Source: Cinnamomum chago
Taxonomy: Eukaryota; Streptophyta; Magnoliopsida; Laurales; Lauraceae
DNA length: 64,000 nucleotides
Assembly: GCA_038049695.1 (NCBI GenBank)
Contig: CP142453.1
Location: forward strand, 18,418,001 to 18,482,000
Reading direction: 5' to 3'
In this document: one piece after another, positions 48,201-58,197 of the stretch
Layout: the number at the start of each line of letters is the position of its first letter
Position numbering within the stretch: position 1 is the first letter of the stretch
The notes under the pieces: generated by a model
Database searches by the model: none
What the model saw: only the letters and a program-made list of their open reading frames with translations
What the model was told of the DNA's origin: nothing
Translations under genes and position numbers: made by a program

Positions 48201-51200
48201 AGACCTTGTCAAGAATGCCAAGCACAGCAGCAATCAGAAATTTCGATGTCATTCAGATTTCTTCGAAACGAAAAATTCCAAACTACACCTTTTCCAGAAC
48301 CCCAAAATTTTTCAGCAACAAAAGCATCTTGCCTCTGATCCACCAAATGCAAGTTTGGAAATTGATTTTTCAATACAAGCTGCCCACACCACTCATCATG
48401 CCAAAATTTAACACGACGACCGTTATGAATCCTGTAGCGAATCCTAGAAGCAAAATCCTCTTGAACAGAAACAACAGACCTCCATAAACCTGAAACCTTG
48501 TAATCTTGGTTAGGAACACACCAACCTCCATTACCCAACTTATATTCACACAATAAAAACCGCCTCCAAAATCCCTGGCCTGGATCCCTCACCCTCCATA
48601 ACTACTTTCCCAACAAGGCTTTATTAACCTTTTCAATAGAACGAATACCCAATCCACCATGAGCCCATTGAACCAAAAGATACTTCCTATTTTCAACAGA
48701 ATCATACCAAAGAAAATCACGCTGGATTTTCTCAATTCGTCGATAGACACTTTTACGGCATTTGAAGCAAGAAAGAAAATAAATAGGAATGCTTGACAAA
48801 ATGATTTGATTAAGAGAACACGTCCTCCCATAGACAAATATCTTCCTTTCCACGAACTTAATTTCTTATCAATTCACTCCACAACTGTGTCCCAAACGCA
48901 TTTCTTCTCTATTCAATAGGTGTTTATTGGATGCACACCAAGATGCCTATTGTTGTGAAGTAAATCAAAGGTATACTTACTTTGAGATGCAATGGTGCCA
49001 TTCTGTCACCGAACAACTTTAATGCCCAAAAAGCTGCTTCAGGGGTATCAAATCTTTAATGTCAAGCTTTCTCAAGAAATGATTTTAATGCGTGCTCCTC
49101 ATTTGGATCCTTGTAACAGCCAAATCATCAGCATATTTAATAACAATGCAATACGTATACTCTTGGAAAGCGAAGTAGGGTTTGAATGACTTTAGACAAT
49201 AGAATACCCAAATTTTAGCATTGCCTAACTAAATTCGTCAAACCTTGCATGAGGTTGTTTCTTGTCACTGTATATTTCTCTTTTAATTTGCAAACTAGCC
49301 ATGGTTGTGCTGAAGGTATGAATCCTAGTGGAAGAGCCATATACACTACTTCTTTTAAATCTCCTTATGTGAAAGCATTTTTAACATTTAACTGATGGGG
49401 TGCCCATGATTTATTAGTAGATAGAGATAACAAAACCCGAATTGAATTCTACTTACAACAGGTGCAAAGGTTTCAAGAGAATCAATTCCATATGTCTAGG
49501 TAAACCCTTTTGGCGGCTTTTGCCACCAATTGAGCATTGTTTCTCTCAATATCACCATTTGATTTGAATTTGAAAGTGAACATCCACTTGCATCCCACAA
49601 CATTTTTTCTTCTGGCAAGCCAACAAGCTTGCATCTTTAATTCTTATCTTTTTTCTTTTTTTCAAGGAGTTTTCATTCCGTTAGTCTTAGCCTCTTAACT
49701 TAGGTTGTGAGATAAATACTGGAAGAACACTAACCAAGGAAACTGATGACAGGAAAGCCTGATGCACCAGGAGAAATGGACTTACATGAGATGACATTGT
49801 AAATAGGACATTCAGCACATGCTCATTTCTCTTTGAGGCAATGTGAAGATTATCATTAGGAATTATGGTTGACAAATCGTCAACACTGGGTGACTTTGCA
49901 TGCATGGTATGAGAAGAATGATCTGTAGAAATATTTGGATTGTGGACATCTGCTAGTGGTGAGACATTAATAACTGGAGTGTTTTTCCCCTCATATCCAT
50001 TGTTTGAGTAAGTGTCTCGAGTATCTTTGTTTTTTGGAGAGTATAGGATGTGAAGAACCCAAGCTGTTGATATTAACGTTCTTAGGCAGAGGGATGGAAG
50101 GGAACCAGATATAGGGATGAGTAGGACTACCTAATCATCTCTGAAAGATTTCCCCTGTGGTTTGAAAGGACTTGAAAGATCTTCTGTAATAGAGGAATAA
50201 AATGGTACACCTTTGAAGAAGGTGATGTCCATAGAAATAGGTCCTTTTCCATTTTCACATGGTGAATAGCACTTGTATACCTTTTGAGAATTGTGATGCC
50301 CTAAAAAAACATGCACTAGCTAACCATACGGTTGGTTGCCTGTCAATCTCCTGGCTGATAGTTGGCTAGCTAACCACTGTTTGCTGCCTGACAAACAAAC
50401 TTCTGATTCTTGTCTGACTGACAGTCCACTACCTAACTTTGTTGTTAGCTTCTAGATATCCCCCAAGTGAAACATGTAGTCATCTGGTAGATGGGTCACT
50501 AGCTTAACATGCTGTTAGCTACTGGATAATTCTCTACCCAAACATGCGGTGACTCGATAGATAACCATGCTGTTATCTACATGACAGTCCCCTAATGAAA
50601 CATGTAGTTGACTGGCTGACAGTTCTCTAGCTAGTAGCTAACCATTTTGTCAGTTGCCTGACAATCCCCTGGCCTTGGCTGACGATCCTCTAATCAACCA
50701 TGATATGTTAAAACTCATGGATTTTGAATTGTTTTGGACATGGCCCAACAGTCCATAGGGGGACGAAATATGTGATTTTCATGGGTTTTAAATTTGATCT
50801 CAATGAATACATAAACATAGTGCCTAAGTGCACGGACTCGGGTGCAAAGTGAGGGGGTCATCAAACAAATTCCATTGAACCTAAGAGTTCAACGAAACAT
50901 GAGGCAACATAGGCCATGATTTGACTGTATCATGTGAACACAACTGTATATGAAATTTGGTGAGTTTGATTTTGGCTGACGAATTAGTTGGGCTTGGACC
51001 AAATTATACTTGGTTTAAAGTTTTTGGGCTAAAAAAGCCATCAAATTTATAGGACATATTGGGATGTCATTTATGGTATTCAAGGGATTCAATACATGGA
51101 TCTGAGAGTGCTACTCGTCTCTGTCTCGATTGGTGGCAAGACTGGCACTGGAATTTATTACCTTACCACTGTTATAAGGACAACAAGGCATAAAGGGAGA

Positions 51201-54012
51201 ACTCAGATGGATCATATTATTATTGACTGCATCAGAAAGGGAGGGAGGAAGGGAGGAGAGAGGTGGTGGGGGTGCCCTGAAGAAATATTCTAGGCCTCTT
51301 TTTGAGTAAACACCAATGGACTAACAAATCAGCAAGACTGCAACATCTTCACCAATTTTTTATATAACCAGACATAATCACCTGTGCTGCTCAGCTAGAG
51401 TTGTCTACCACTAACCACAACCATAAGTATGCCACAAACTCTTATGGGCTCTACCCTGCAAGAGCAATTAAAAAAAAAGGAAAATAAGAAAGAAGCAAGA
51501 TTACAATCAGCCGTCTAATCCTCCACCAGCTTTTAGCACCTTCAATAGTGAACCTTTCTCAAAGCATAATGCCTGAGCGTTCCTTCAGAGATGTAAAACA
51601 GTGTGACACCTTTAGTCTTCTTCAGATGGATTAGCCACACTACCTTTTGATTTATCATCACAAACGACCTCAACAATTATGAAAAACAAATCTAGAAAAC
51701 CTCTAGATCCTTGCTGCAATCCTAAATACACAAACTGGGTTTTTTCGGTTCATGCAGTGTTTAGGTGTACTGTTCATACACCTTTCACACATCACTAGTA
51801 ATGGGCACTATTTTTGCATTGTTCACATATATTTTTCACGTGCAGTATTCATGCATATCACTACTCGCACCAAGTTGATTTAGACAAGAAGGAGGAGGAT
51901 GGATTTGGGGAAAAATGTGTGTTACTTTCACAAGATTTTCCTGTTACTTTTAGAGTCTTTTGTGATCACTATGAAAAACAAACCCCTTATAAGAACCATA
52001 AGTACAGAAAAAAGCCCCAATGTCACGCAATGTATTTCACCATGTGGGGCCACTTTTGGTCCAAAGAGGGACCTGCACTCTCAGTTTATGATATGAAAGT
52101 CTGAAAAGCTTTTGGTCTGTGTAAGATTACTTTATTTAATTTTTTTATTGAGTCCTGTAACTGGAAGATTGGAATAGTATAAAACTAAGAAGTTGTTGTT
52201 GAGTTAGATCACATTATTTTATTTAATTTATGATGAATTGGGAGTTAGATTATGATATTTGGTTTAATACATGATGAATTGGGAGTGTTACATTAGCTAT
52301 AGGAATTAAATACAATCATAGTTAACTGTTGTAGAACATCTCCCCTTCAGAAATTTTAAAAGAAAGTAAATTTGTTTTTCAAATTTTTTTCTAGTACTCT
52401 TATAAAAAAGAACCGTAGAGAATTTGAGTGCGGCGTACATTGGCTGGATCAACCTTCTATTCTGGTTTTGGTTGGGTTTTCTGATCCCACAATCTACCGT
52501 TGCTGCTTACAAATTTGCAATTCCTGCAACTGTGCTGTCCACGTAAATAGGATCTGGGTTAACTCCGGTTGTGAAAATCTCCCACCGACCATCAAATTTA
52601 CTGTGCCTGTGATTTTTGCCTTCAAGATTTTTCAACTTGCATGGATATTGAGGCTTATTTCCCTGTTATTTAGAAGCTTGCAGTCTGCAGATGCTGTTGC
52701 AGTCTGTTGAGACTAGTTTTTCCTGCTTTTGGAGTTGGATAATTCTCAATTTATTTACTATGCGGTTAAAACTTGCATGGGTACTCATTTTTATATTGTT
52801 GCCTGTTTCCTAGAGACCCTGGTGCGGAACAAAAGTTTAAGGATATTAGCAATGCATATGAGGTAATGCAGTTTATATGATAATTGTTTCCTGTATCATT
52901 ATCGAAAACTCGCAGTTTTAAAATGGGTCACCTTTCTTCTTTTTTTCACTATCATATGCACATTGCAGGTGCTGTCTGATGATGAGAAAAGGTCATTATA
53001 TGATAAGTATGGGGAGGCTGGGCTCAAAGGGGCTGGAATGGGCATGGGGGTGAGTTTGTAGAAACTGTTGATTCTCTATGCTTCTAATTCCACCATAGTG
53101 TCTGCTCTTTTTTTCTCCTCACAACAGTGTCTTCTTACCATTGGGATTCTCTTCATATGGCAGGATTTCAGCAATCCCTTTGATCTCTTTGAGTCATTGT
53201 TTGAAGGCATGGGTGGTATGGGTGGCATGGGCGGTGGTCGAGCTGCTAGAAACAGGCCAATTCAGGGTGACGATGAGAGTTATAATCTCATATTGAATTT
53301 CAAAGAAGCAGTTTTTGGTGTAGAGAAAGAGATTGAGATAACGCGGCTGGAGAGCTGTGGCACCTGTGAAGGATCAGGCGCTAAACCTGGGACCGAGCCG
53401 ACCAAGTGTAGCACATGTGGGGGGCAAGGCCAGGTAGTCTCGTCAGCAAGGACTCCCCTGGGTGTTTTTCAACAGGTAACGACATGCTCGACTTGTGGGG
53501 GTACTGGGGAATCGGTCTCCCCTTGCAACACATGTGGAGGCGATGGCCGTGTAAGGAAGACGAAGAGGATTGGCCTGAAAGTTCCAGCTGGTGTGGACTC
53601 TGGTAGCCGGCTGAGGGTCCGGTCAGAAGGGAATGCTGGGAGAAGAGGTGGTCCTCCTGGAGACCTATATGTCTTTATTGATGTTCTCCCTGACCCAGTG
53701 CTCAAACGGGATGGGACGAACATCCTCTACACCTGCAAAGTGTCATACATTGATGCAATACTGGGTACGACCATCAAAGTTCCAACTGTGGATGGCTCAG
53801 TTGATCTGAAGGTCCCAGCTGGGACACAGCCTGGAACAACATTGGTGATGGCGAAGAAAGGTGTACCATCTCTGGACAAGCGTTATCCAAGGGGTGACCA
53901 GTTGGTAAAAGTTCAGGTTGAGATTCCAAAGCGGCTTAGCAGTGAAGAGAGGAAACTGATTGAAGAGCTTTCAAATCTTAATAAGGCCAAGGCTCCAAAC
54001 AATACAAGGTAG
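34914..54012 (+). CDS. DJA6: Chloroplast DnaJ/HSP40 chaperone, DJA5/DJA6 type
   Basis: Seven coding exons join in phase: 34914-35044, 41423-41573, 41731-41788, 45071-45113, 52814-52862, 52969-53049 and 53164-54012 (1362 nt, 453 aa). The start [20 protein letters not shown] and a Ser/Arg-rich stretch of about 94 residues form a plastid transit peptide. The J domain follows, with the HPD triad at 123-125, and then a Gly/Phe-rich linker ([11 protein letters not shown]). Four CxxCxGxG zinc modules ([32 protein letters not shown]) lie at about 236-300, followed by the C-terminal substrate-binding domains. This is a complete type I J-protein. It should stimulate a stromal HSP70; Arabidopsis DJA5/DJA6 are linked to plastid iron-sulfur cluster supply (family knowledge). 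All splice sites are GT-AG. The gene spans 19 kb because its introns hold many transposons. Every key residue is present, so it looks functional. Confidence 0.95.
35350..35398 (+). mobile_element. 3'-end scrap of an RTE-type LINE
   Basis: CCCAACATAGTTGGGGCAAG followed by CTCTGATGATACTGATG is the typical 3' terminus of plant RTE elements. The same end is seen at 43815-43878. Confidence 0.55.
36056..36975 (-). mobile_element. Internally deleted Ty3/gypsy retrotransposon
   Basis: The left LTR (36056-36208, with a large internal deletion) and right LTR (36563-36975) are related to the LTRs at 1212-2782, but inverted. They share CAATCCTNAAGGATTGATTG-like, AGCTACTAATCCT and GCCACAGTATCTTCTCAGCC blocks and a CCGTACTGCATCA-type end. 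A purine tract (read on the minus strand) adjoins the left LTR. The internal 350 bp on the minus strand has residues such as [19 protein letters not shown] and [15 protein letters not shown], matching the tail of gypsy integrase, with stops. It is dead and heavily deleted. Confidence 0.75.
36563..36975 (-). repeat. LTR of the deleted gypsy element (near full length)
   Basis: It aligns along its length with the reverse complement of the 1212-1604 LTR, roughly four-fifths identical by eye, including a TATATATA-type promoter region near 36745. Confidence 0.75.
37504..37532. repeat. (ATT)n microsatellite
   Basis: About ten ATT units in DnaJ intron 1. Confidence 0.95.
37843..38447 (-). mobile_element. 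Possible non-autonomous Helitron
   Basis: On the minus strand it begins TCCATCCATTATAATATATTAAG, preceded by A, and ends GCACAGGTTTCTGTGCTAG, followed by T. This fits the Helitron pattern of a TC start, CTAG end, a short hairpin near the 3' end and insertion between A and T. The hairpin lies right against CTAG, with none of the usual gap of about ten bases, so the call is tentative. It carries no helicase. Confidence 0.4.
38936..39071. repeat. Tandem duplication, 2 copies of 68 bp
   Basis: GCATGTC(G/C)TTAATTTACC through TTATATATGAATCTTTC occurs twice with one visible difference. Confidence 0.95.
39260..40496. mobile_element. Non-autonomous DNA transposon with long terminal inverted repeats
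   Basis: The left 130 bp (from GGTTTTGACCGT at 39260) is the inverted match of the right end (ACGGTCAAAACC ending 40496), including ATTTCCCCTGCAGTGC versus ATTTCCCCTACAGTGC and GCCCATATTTTTGT versus the same. The arms are about three-quarters identical. The 1.0-kb core has no transposase. The flanking 9 bp (CTCAAATGA / ACTTCCTCT) do not match, so no target-site duplication supports a family. A MULE-like foldback element is one option. Confidence 0.7.
40842..40895 (+). repeat. tRNA-derived SINE-like fragment
   Basis: GGAAGGTGCTCATTGTTGCA followed by ACCTTCAGGTTGTGGGTTC repeats the core of the 4845-4945 family in the opposite orientation. Confidence 0.45.
41180..41217. repeat. Palindrome of two facing LTR termini
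   Basis: TGATGCAGTACGG (41180-41192) and CCGTACTGCATCA (41205-41217) are perfect 13-bp inverted copies around a 12-bp centre. The 13 bp equal the first bases of the LTRs at 1212 and 2407. Outside the right arm, AATTCCC resembles the position of the purine tract. Confidence 0.85.
42120..42163. repeat. (ATT)n microsatellite in DnaJ intron 3
   Basis: About fourteen TTA/ATT units in a row. Confidence 0.95.
43318..43878 (+). pseudogene. RTE-type LINE reverse transcriptase, C-terminal fragment
   Basis: The plus strand reads [19 protein letters not shown], then MRMLRWM-like residues in decayed form, then [15 protein letters not shown] and [13 protein letters not shown], in the order of the C-terminus of plant RTE reverse transcriptases. 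Stops interrupt it. It ends with ACCCAACATAGTTGGAACAAG and a (GAT)n run, the usual RTE 3' end. Confidence 0.8.
45191..45260. repeat. Compound (CT)n(GT)n microsatellite
   Basis: About 36 bp of CT repeats switch directly to about 34 bp of TG repeats, 78 bp after a DnaJ exon (45071-45113). Confidence 0.95.
47011..48907 (-). mobile_element. 5'-truncated L1-type LINE with target-site duplication
   Basis: On the minus strand: the end of a reverse transcriptase ([20 protein letters not shown], 48853-48602), a linker (48592-48209), then zinc-binding and RNase H-type sequence ([29 protein letters not shown]; 47999-47088). A poly(A) tail is at 47015-47028. A flanking repeat TCTATTCAAGAGG (46998-47010) / TCTATTCAATAGG (48908-48920) fits a target-site duplication with one mismatch. 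The endonuclease and most of the reverse transcriptase are missing. Frame breaks show it is inactive. Confidence 0.85.
50320..50710. repeat. Decayed minisatellite-like repeat
   Basis: Words such as GCTAGCTAACCA, GTTGCCTGACAATCCCCTGG, AAACATGTAGT and GACTGGCTGACAGT recur every 45-60 bp in imperfect form. No coding sense was found. It lies inside the copia relic. Confidence 0.65.
52017..52813 (+). other. End of DnaJ intron 4
   Basis: A small repeated phrase (ATGATGAATTGGGAGT at about 52231 and 52271) is present. The frame at 52372-52710 has no known domain. A pyrimidine-rich stretch leads to the acceptor at 52813. Confidence 0.6.
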
Positions 54013-54387
54013 TCAGCAGTTCTTTTGTTATTTATTGGTAGATAGTTTTGAGGGGGTTGTTGAAAAATCTCTGCCCCTTATCATTCTTCATTATTTTTTT
54101 TTCCTCTCTCTCCCTGGGTGTCATATTAGGGGTCAGAACATCTGGAACACTTCTCAATCAGGTTATCGAGGGGTGTGTGTTAGGTCATGTGTTTTGTCGT
54201 TTCCAGGGAGGGAAACAAATGCGAGTGAGAAATGGGATCAAGGAGAGAACTATGAACTATCATAAAATGGGGATTCAAGTTATAAATATTTGAGAAATGA
54301 ATTTAAAAACAACTGAATTATACATGCAACATTTGAGAAGCAATTGGTAAAAACATAAAATTGTCAGTACATTCTTGTGTGCCACTT

Positions 54388-54431
<44 letters not shown>

Positions 54432-55640
54432 CGTTTTAATATTTTTGTACTGTATCTTTGAAGGTAAAAGCCTGTTTTGAATTTTAGATGAGCTTTTCAG
54501 ATGACAATTAGTGTGGTTCCACTTAGTTTCTTGGACATTTTGTTAGTGTAGAGAGTAAAAATGTGGAGGAAAAAAAAAACTATTTAAATTTGTACCACAC
54601 TGTTTTGTCCACCCTAGGTATATCTTCCTTCACTCACCCAAACGACAGTGTTTCACTAACTTTTGTATGCTTAAGATCATCCTTGTACAATTGGTCTGTA
54701 GAATGTGGCCTGTGCATATGAATGGCTCATATCAGTTTTGGGAAGGATTTTTGAGTGTTGAGTGGGATGTTTTTGTTCCTACTTTTTCATCAGCTTATTT
54801 GTTCATGCTTAATGCGACTTTTTAATTTGAAAAAAGACCAAACTTGGTTCGACTTGGTGGAATAAACACGCAGTTGAATTGAGTGAGGTGAATTATTATG
54901 AGTTTGACAAGCAACTCAGTTGAACTCATTTGATTTACTTGATGGGTTTTTAGTAGACTCCCATTTCTTGGTTTTAGAACAGAAGTCTTACAATTCCCAA
55001 GTGCATTAACGTAAAAGAATGTCCCAATGTCCCCAGTAGTGGATTGAATTTGCAAGGCAACAAATAAAGTCATGAAATATTCATTACATGGTGCATTTCC
55101 ATAAAAGAATATCCAGTAGCAGCTTGAATTTGTCCAGAAGATGCCATTTCATCAAAATGACACATGAAACGATCTCTTAGTTTTGCTGATTGAATTGAAG
55201 CAGAAACATGCCAATTCTCTGGAGCAGCACAAATCAGGACACTTACCAATTCAGTGAATATATTACTTGAAAACACTTCTTGAGTGGTTTCCAGACATGC
55301 TTAAAAATCCCAAAGACCTCCTGTCCATTTCCTTCTGTTTTAATGGAGTCAGAAGATTCGAAAACATCTTAAAATTACATAGACTGGGCCCTTTTGGGGA
55401 TGAGAGAACTGGACATATAATAGAAAAAAAAAAAAAAAAAAACCCCCCTGAATTCCAAGCCAACAAATGGGCTGATTGGAGGATGGATCAGAATCTGCTG
55501 AAATGTCCTTGAAATGGAGAACAGCAATGCTGTTTGGCTGTTTACTTTACTGGCAGGAACTTTTTCCTGTGGAGGAATTTAGAGGTATAGATAGTGCAAT
55601 GAAATGATTTCATAGCATTACTAAGATTGAATTGGGCAAA
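54013..55640 (+). other. DnaJ 3' UTR and following intergenic DNA
   Basis: The first few hundred bases after the stop probably form the 3' UTR. A (CT)n tract lies at 54391-54429 and a poly(A) run at 55424-55441. The minus-strand frame at 55070-55276 (ENWHVSASIQSAKLRDRFM) is not assigned. Two similar short blocks lie at about 55009-55058 and 55097-55136. Confidence 0.5.
54391..54429. repeat. (CT)n microsatellite
   Basis: About nineteen CT units downstream of the DnaJ stop codon. Confidence 0.95.
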
Positions 55641-55651
55641 ACATTAATCCC

Positions 55652-55855
55652 AAGGGGTTGGCCGAGTGGTCAGGACCACGGCTCCTTTCTCTTTCGGGAG
55701 TTAGAGATCCTAGTATCGATTTCCGGTTCCTCACTCTTCAGGAACCCAAGGTTGAGTCCATTAGAGCAATCACCCGTGGGTCACAGGGTTTTTACCGGGC
55801 ATCTCTTTGGGCCTGGAGGAATTAATCTAGCCAAAAAAAGAAAAAAAAAAAAAGA
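55652..55855 (+). repeat. tRNA-derived SINE
   Basis: It starts AAGGGGTTGGCCGAGTGGTC, a tRNA-like 5' half with an A box. It continues through a hairpin-prone CTTTCGGGAG segment and GTTGAGTCCATTAG (weak B box) to a poly(A)-like tail at 55835-55854. Confidence 0.65.
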
Positions 55856-56001
55856 CAACATGCTGTTTCATTGAAGTATACATATCCAAATCCAAACATT
55901 AAAAGATTTACGAAAAATGAGAAAATAAGAAGGAAAAAAAAAAAAAAAACCCATAGAGTGGGTGAGGTGGAATAGCCCTCACAAATCCAAATATAAAGAT
56001 T

Positions 56002-56009
56002 AAAAAAAA
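56002..56009 (-). terminator. Pol III terminator of tRNA-Met
   Basis: A run of eight T on the minus strand, seven bases past the mature 3' end of the tRNA gene. Confidence 0.8.
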
Positions 56010-56016
56010 TCCACTT

Positions 56017-56102
56017 TGGGGTGAGAGAGGCTCGAACTCTCGACCTCAGGATAACTCAGAAAGCTATGAGACCTACGCGCTAGCCAACTGCGCCACCACC
56101 CC
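56017..56102 (-). tRNA. tRNA-Met (CAU), elongator, with intron
   Basis: The gene is read from 56102 (GGGGTGGTGGCGCAGTTGG) to 56017 (CTCTCACCCCA). The anticodon CAT is at 56068-56066. A 12-nt intron (56064-56053) follows the base after the anticodon, as in plant elongator tRNA-Met genes. The acceptor stem GGGGUGG/UCACCCC, D arm and T arm with GTTCGAG are complete, giving 74 nt after splicing. Internal A and B boxes are intact and a T run follows, so it looks functional. Confidence 0.97.
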
Positions 56103-57730
56103 TTGTGTTGAAATGAGAGAAATCAAAATATTAGTAACTTATCTTTATCGAATCCTCAAATCATAATGTCAAAAAATTGTGGGGCCCCATCTTCTCACAC
56201 AACCATTTTATGCGTATATGTATCCCCCTGAACAAATGAAGGTGTATTGGAGAGATGCTCGACATTGGTTTTAATGGTGGTGATGACAACTATTAGATGA
56301 GTTTTAAGGAATTGATTTTCATGGATTGGATGACTCCTTGAATTGACTATCATACTCCCTCAAGCAGATGGGATGCTCGTGGACAAAAAGTTTGTCTTAA
56401 ATAAATCTGAGCCGTTAAGATGATGATAAGCCTTTAGTTTGATCTTTAGATGTCACTAAGTTAGCACCAATCTCCTTTTAGACAACTTTTTTTTTTTTTC
56501 AATTGAAATGGTAATTTTAAATAGTTACATTGAGATACATGATTATGGCATATAATACATAGTAGGAGTGTTTCAATATTTTTATGGGAGCGATGAGGAT
56601 TTTTCTCCTATGGGCGAACCACTTTGAGTGGTAGGGATATATACAGATCGGATTGGTGCAGATTAGGTCAAATCCATTACCAATCCGTTACCTACAGATT
56701 GATGGATTTGGAAGATCCGATCCGATCCATGGAGGACCAGATCGGATCGGTTTAATCTAATGTTAAAGAAAGAGATTAAACATGTTGTAAAGAGTTTCAG
56801 CATACAAGCTAACAATTCACAAAAAAATATAAATTACAAATATATTTAGATCCCTTAAGTTTAGACTTTTGTGCACCCTTAGCTGACTCCTACTGCGCAA
56901 CTCGCAAAACGCCTGTCCTATGATTCAAACACTCGACCTACCAGGTTTTAATACCACTTGTAGGATCTTTCACCCCATTTTTTTTTTTTTTTTTTTTATA
57001 ACGTAGGGTTCCCAGCCCTTTGGGCTAAAATAATCCCTATGGGTCCAAAGAGAAAGTCGGGTAAAATTCCCCTGTAGCCCAGTGTGGTAGTGCAGTTTCG
57101 AAAGTAGCCCCAGTGTGATAGTGCAATTTTAAACATACAAACCGTGGTCTTAAGCAAACTGAGCTACCCCTCGGGGTAAAACCCTATTAAGCTACCACTT
57201 CTCCCAAAACCAACTGGTGATGGAAAACGACAAAATAATGGTTTTATGGTGAGAGCAAGGGTTCAACCACAATTATGACCACTCAGGAGCAATAGTGGAC
57301 GTTCACCTCAACAAATCGACATACTTTCTATAAAGTACTCAATTGCTCCCATCTCTTCACTGTCATATCCAGTGGGCAAGTGTTAGTCACATGGTTTTCA
57401 TTTGAGTTGGGCGAATGAAGGTCAATTCAAATAACGAGGGATTAATCCCCTAGCTTTATATCAAAACCCATCAAAACAACATGTAAATGTCTTTGCACTC
57501 ACCCAAATTTTACTACAAAATAAACTCTATATACCCCCATTAAGTAGACTGATGTGTAACAAAAAACACCTATATACTTGCACATTTTAAATCTAACAGC
57601 TACCATCAATCAGATCAAATTAAATTTTTTACCATTTAGTATAATAAACTTACAAGTTATTTGATCAATCTAGATTAAAAAGAAAACAAAAGAAAAGGTA
57701 GCACCGCAAGGTTTCAATTAGGTAGATTTT
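56103..57730. other. Intergenic DNA between tRNA-Met and the copia element
   Basis: It contains GATCCGATCC / GATCGGATCGG clusters at 56650-56755 and the SINE-like repeat at 56980-57195. No gene was recognised. Confidence 0.6.
56980..57195 (-). repeat. tRNA-derived SINE with poly(A) tail
   Basis: On the minus strand it begins near ACCCCGAGGGGTAGCTCAGT (tRNA-like, A box), has an internal near-duplicate (GCACTATCACACTGGGGCTA / GCACTACCACACTGGGCTAC), and ends CCCTACGTTATAAAAAA. Confidence 0.65.
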
Positions 57731-57785
57731 CAGCATGTTCATTCACCACATATCATTTCCCCGCCACATATCCATACCCAAATAT
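57731..57785. repeat. Left copy of a target repeat split by the copia insertion
   Basis: CAGCATGTTCATTCACCACA through CCATACCCAAA matches 63353-63407 (CAGCATGTTCATCCACCACT onward) just beyond the other end of the element. The target appears to have held a tandem repeat before insertion. Confidence 0.8.
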
Positions 57786-57819
57786 TCCTAAGAGATTCCC
57801 CCACCACATATCATGTATG

Positions 57820-58091
57820 TGTTGTGATTGTGTGTGTGGAAGCGTGCGATCAATAAGCAAATAAAACAAACCACACAAAAGGGAACACAAATTTACGTGG
57901 TTTGGTGATTTCACACCTACGTCCACGGACAAAACTCGTCTTCTCCTCCTCCACTAATCAGAATTTTCCCACACATTAGGGTTACAACCAAAAGAGATAA
58001 TATGTAGTTTTTAACAAAGACTAAATTACCCCTCAACCCTAATACAAATGAATTGGGCCTAAAAAACGAGCCAAAACCCATAAACCCAACA
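57820..58091 (-). repeat. 3' LTR of the copia element
   Basis: 272 bp, starting TGTTGGGTTT and ending ATCACAACA on the minus strand. Confidence 0.95.
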
Positions 58092-58197
58092 AATCTCCAC
58101 CTTGGCGATATTTGCAGGTCACAAACATTTTCCACCTTGGCATGCAATCACACGCCTCCAACGCTCGTAGGCGCCATACGCCCGAAAGTGCTCAAAC

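Larger units (their letters stand above)
46080..52016 (-). mobile_element. Decayed Ty1/copia retrotransposon
   Basis: On the minus strand, from right to left: [15 protein letters not shown] and [18 protein letters not shown] residues (50316-50131, end of integrase region), reverse transcriptase starting [20 protein letters not shown] (about 49600-48930), and, beyond the inserted LINE, RNase H remnants ([35 protein letters not shown]; about 46640-46250). Weakly similar segments at 46080-46255 and 51862-52016 (TGTGTTACTTTCACAAGATT and its partner) may be the two LTRs. There are many stops. The gag and protease part is not recognisable and seems replaced by other DNA. Confidence 0.7.
45114..52813 (+). 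other. DnaJ coding intron 4 (7.7 kb) with nested retrotransposons
   Basis: The compound microsatellite is followed by a decayed Ty1/copia element (about 46080-52016), which contains an L1-type LINE (47011-48907) and a decayed minisatellite (50320-50710). Nothing suggests an alternative DnaJ exon. Confidence 0.8.

Noticed and set aside
50320..50710. Possible CRISPR-like repeat array
   Set aside because: The units are imperfect and of uneven spacing, no constant repeat with unique spacers exists, and the DNA is from a plant nucleus.
53068..53163. Upstream part of the open frame that continues into the DnaJ last exon
   Set aside because: It is intron 6. The acceptor at 53163 and donor at 53050 join GMGMG to DFSNPFD in phase with the J-domain exons.
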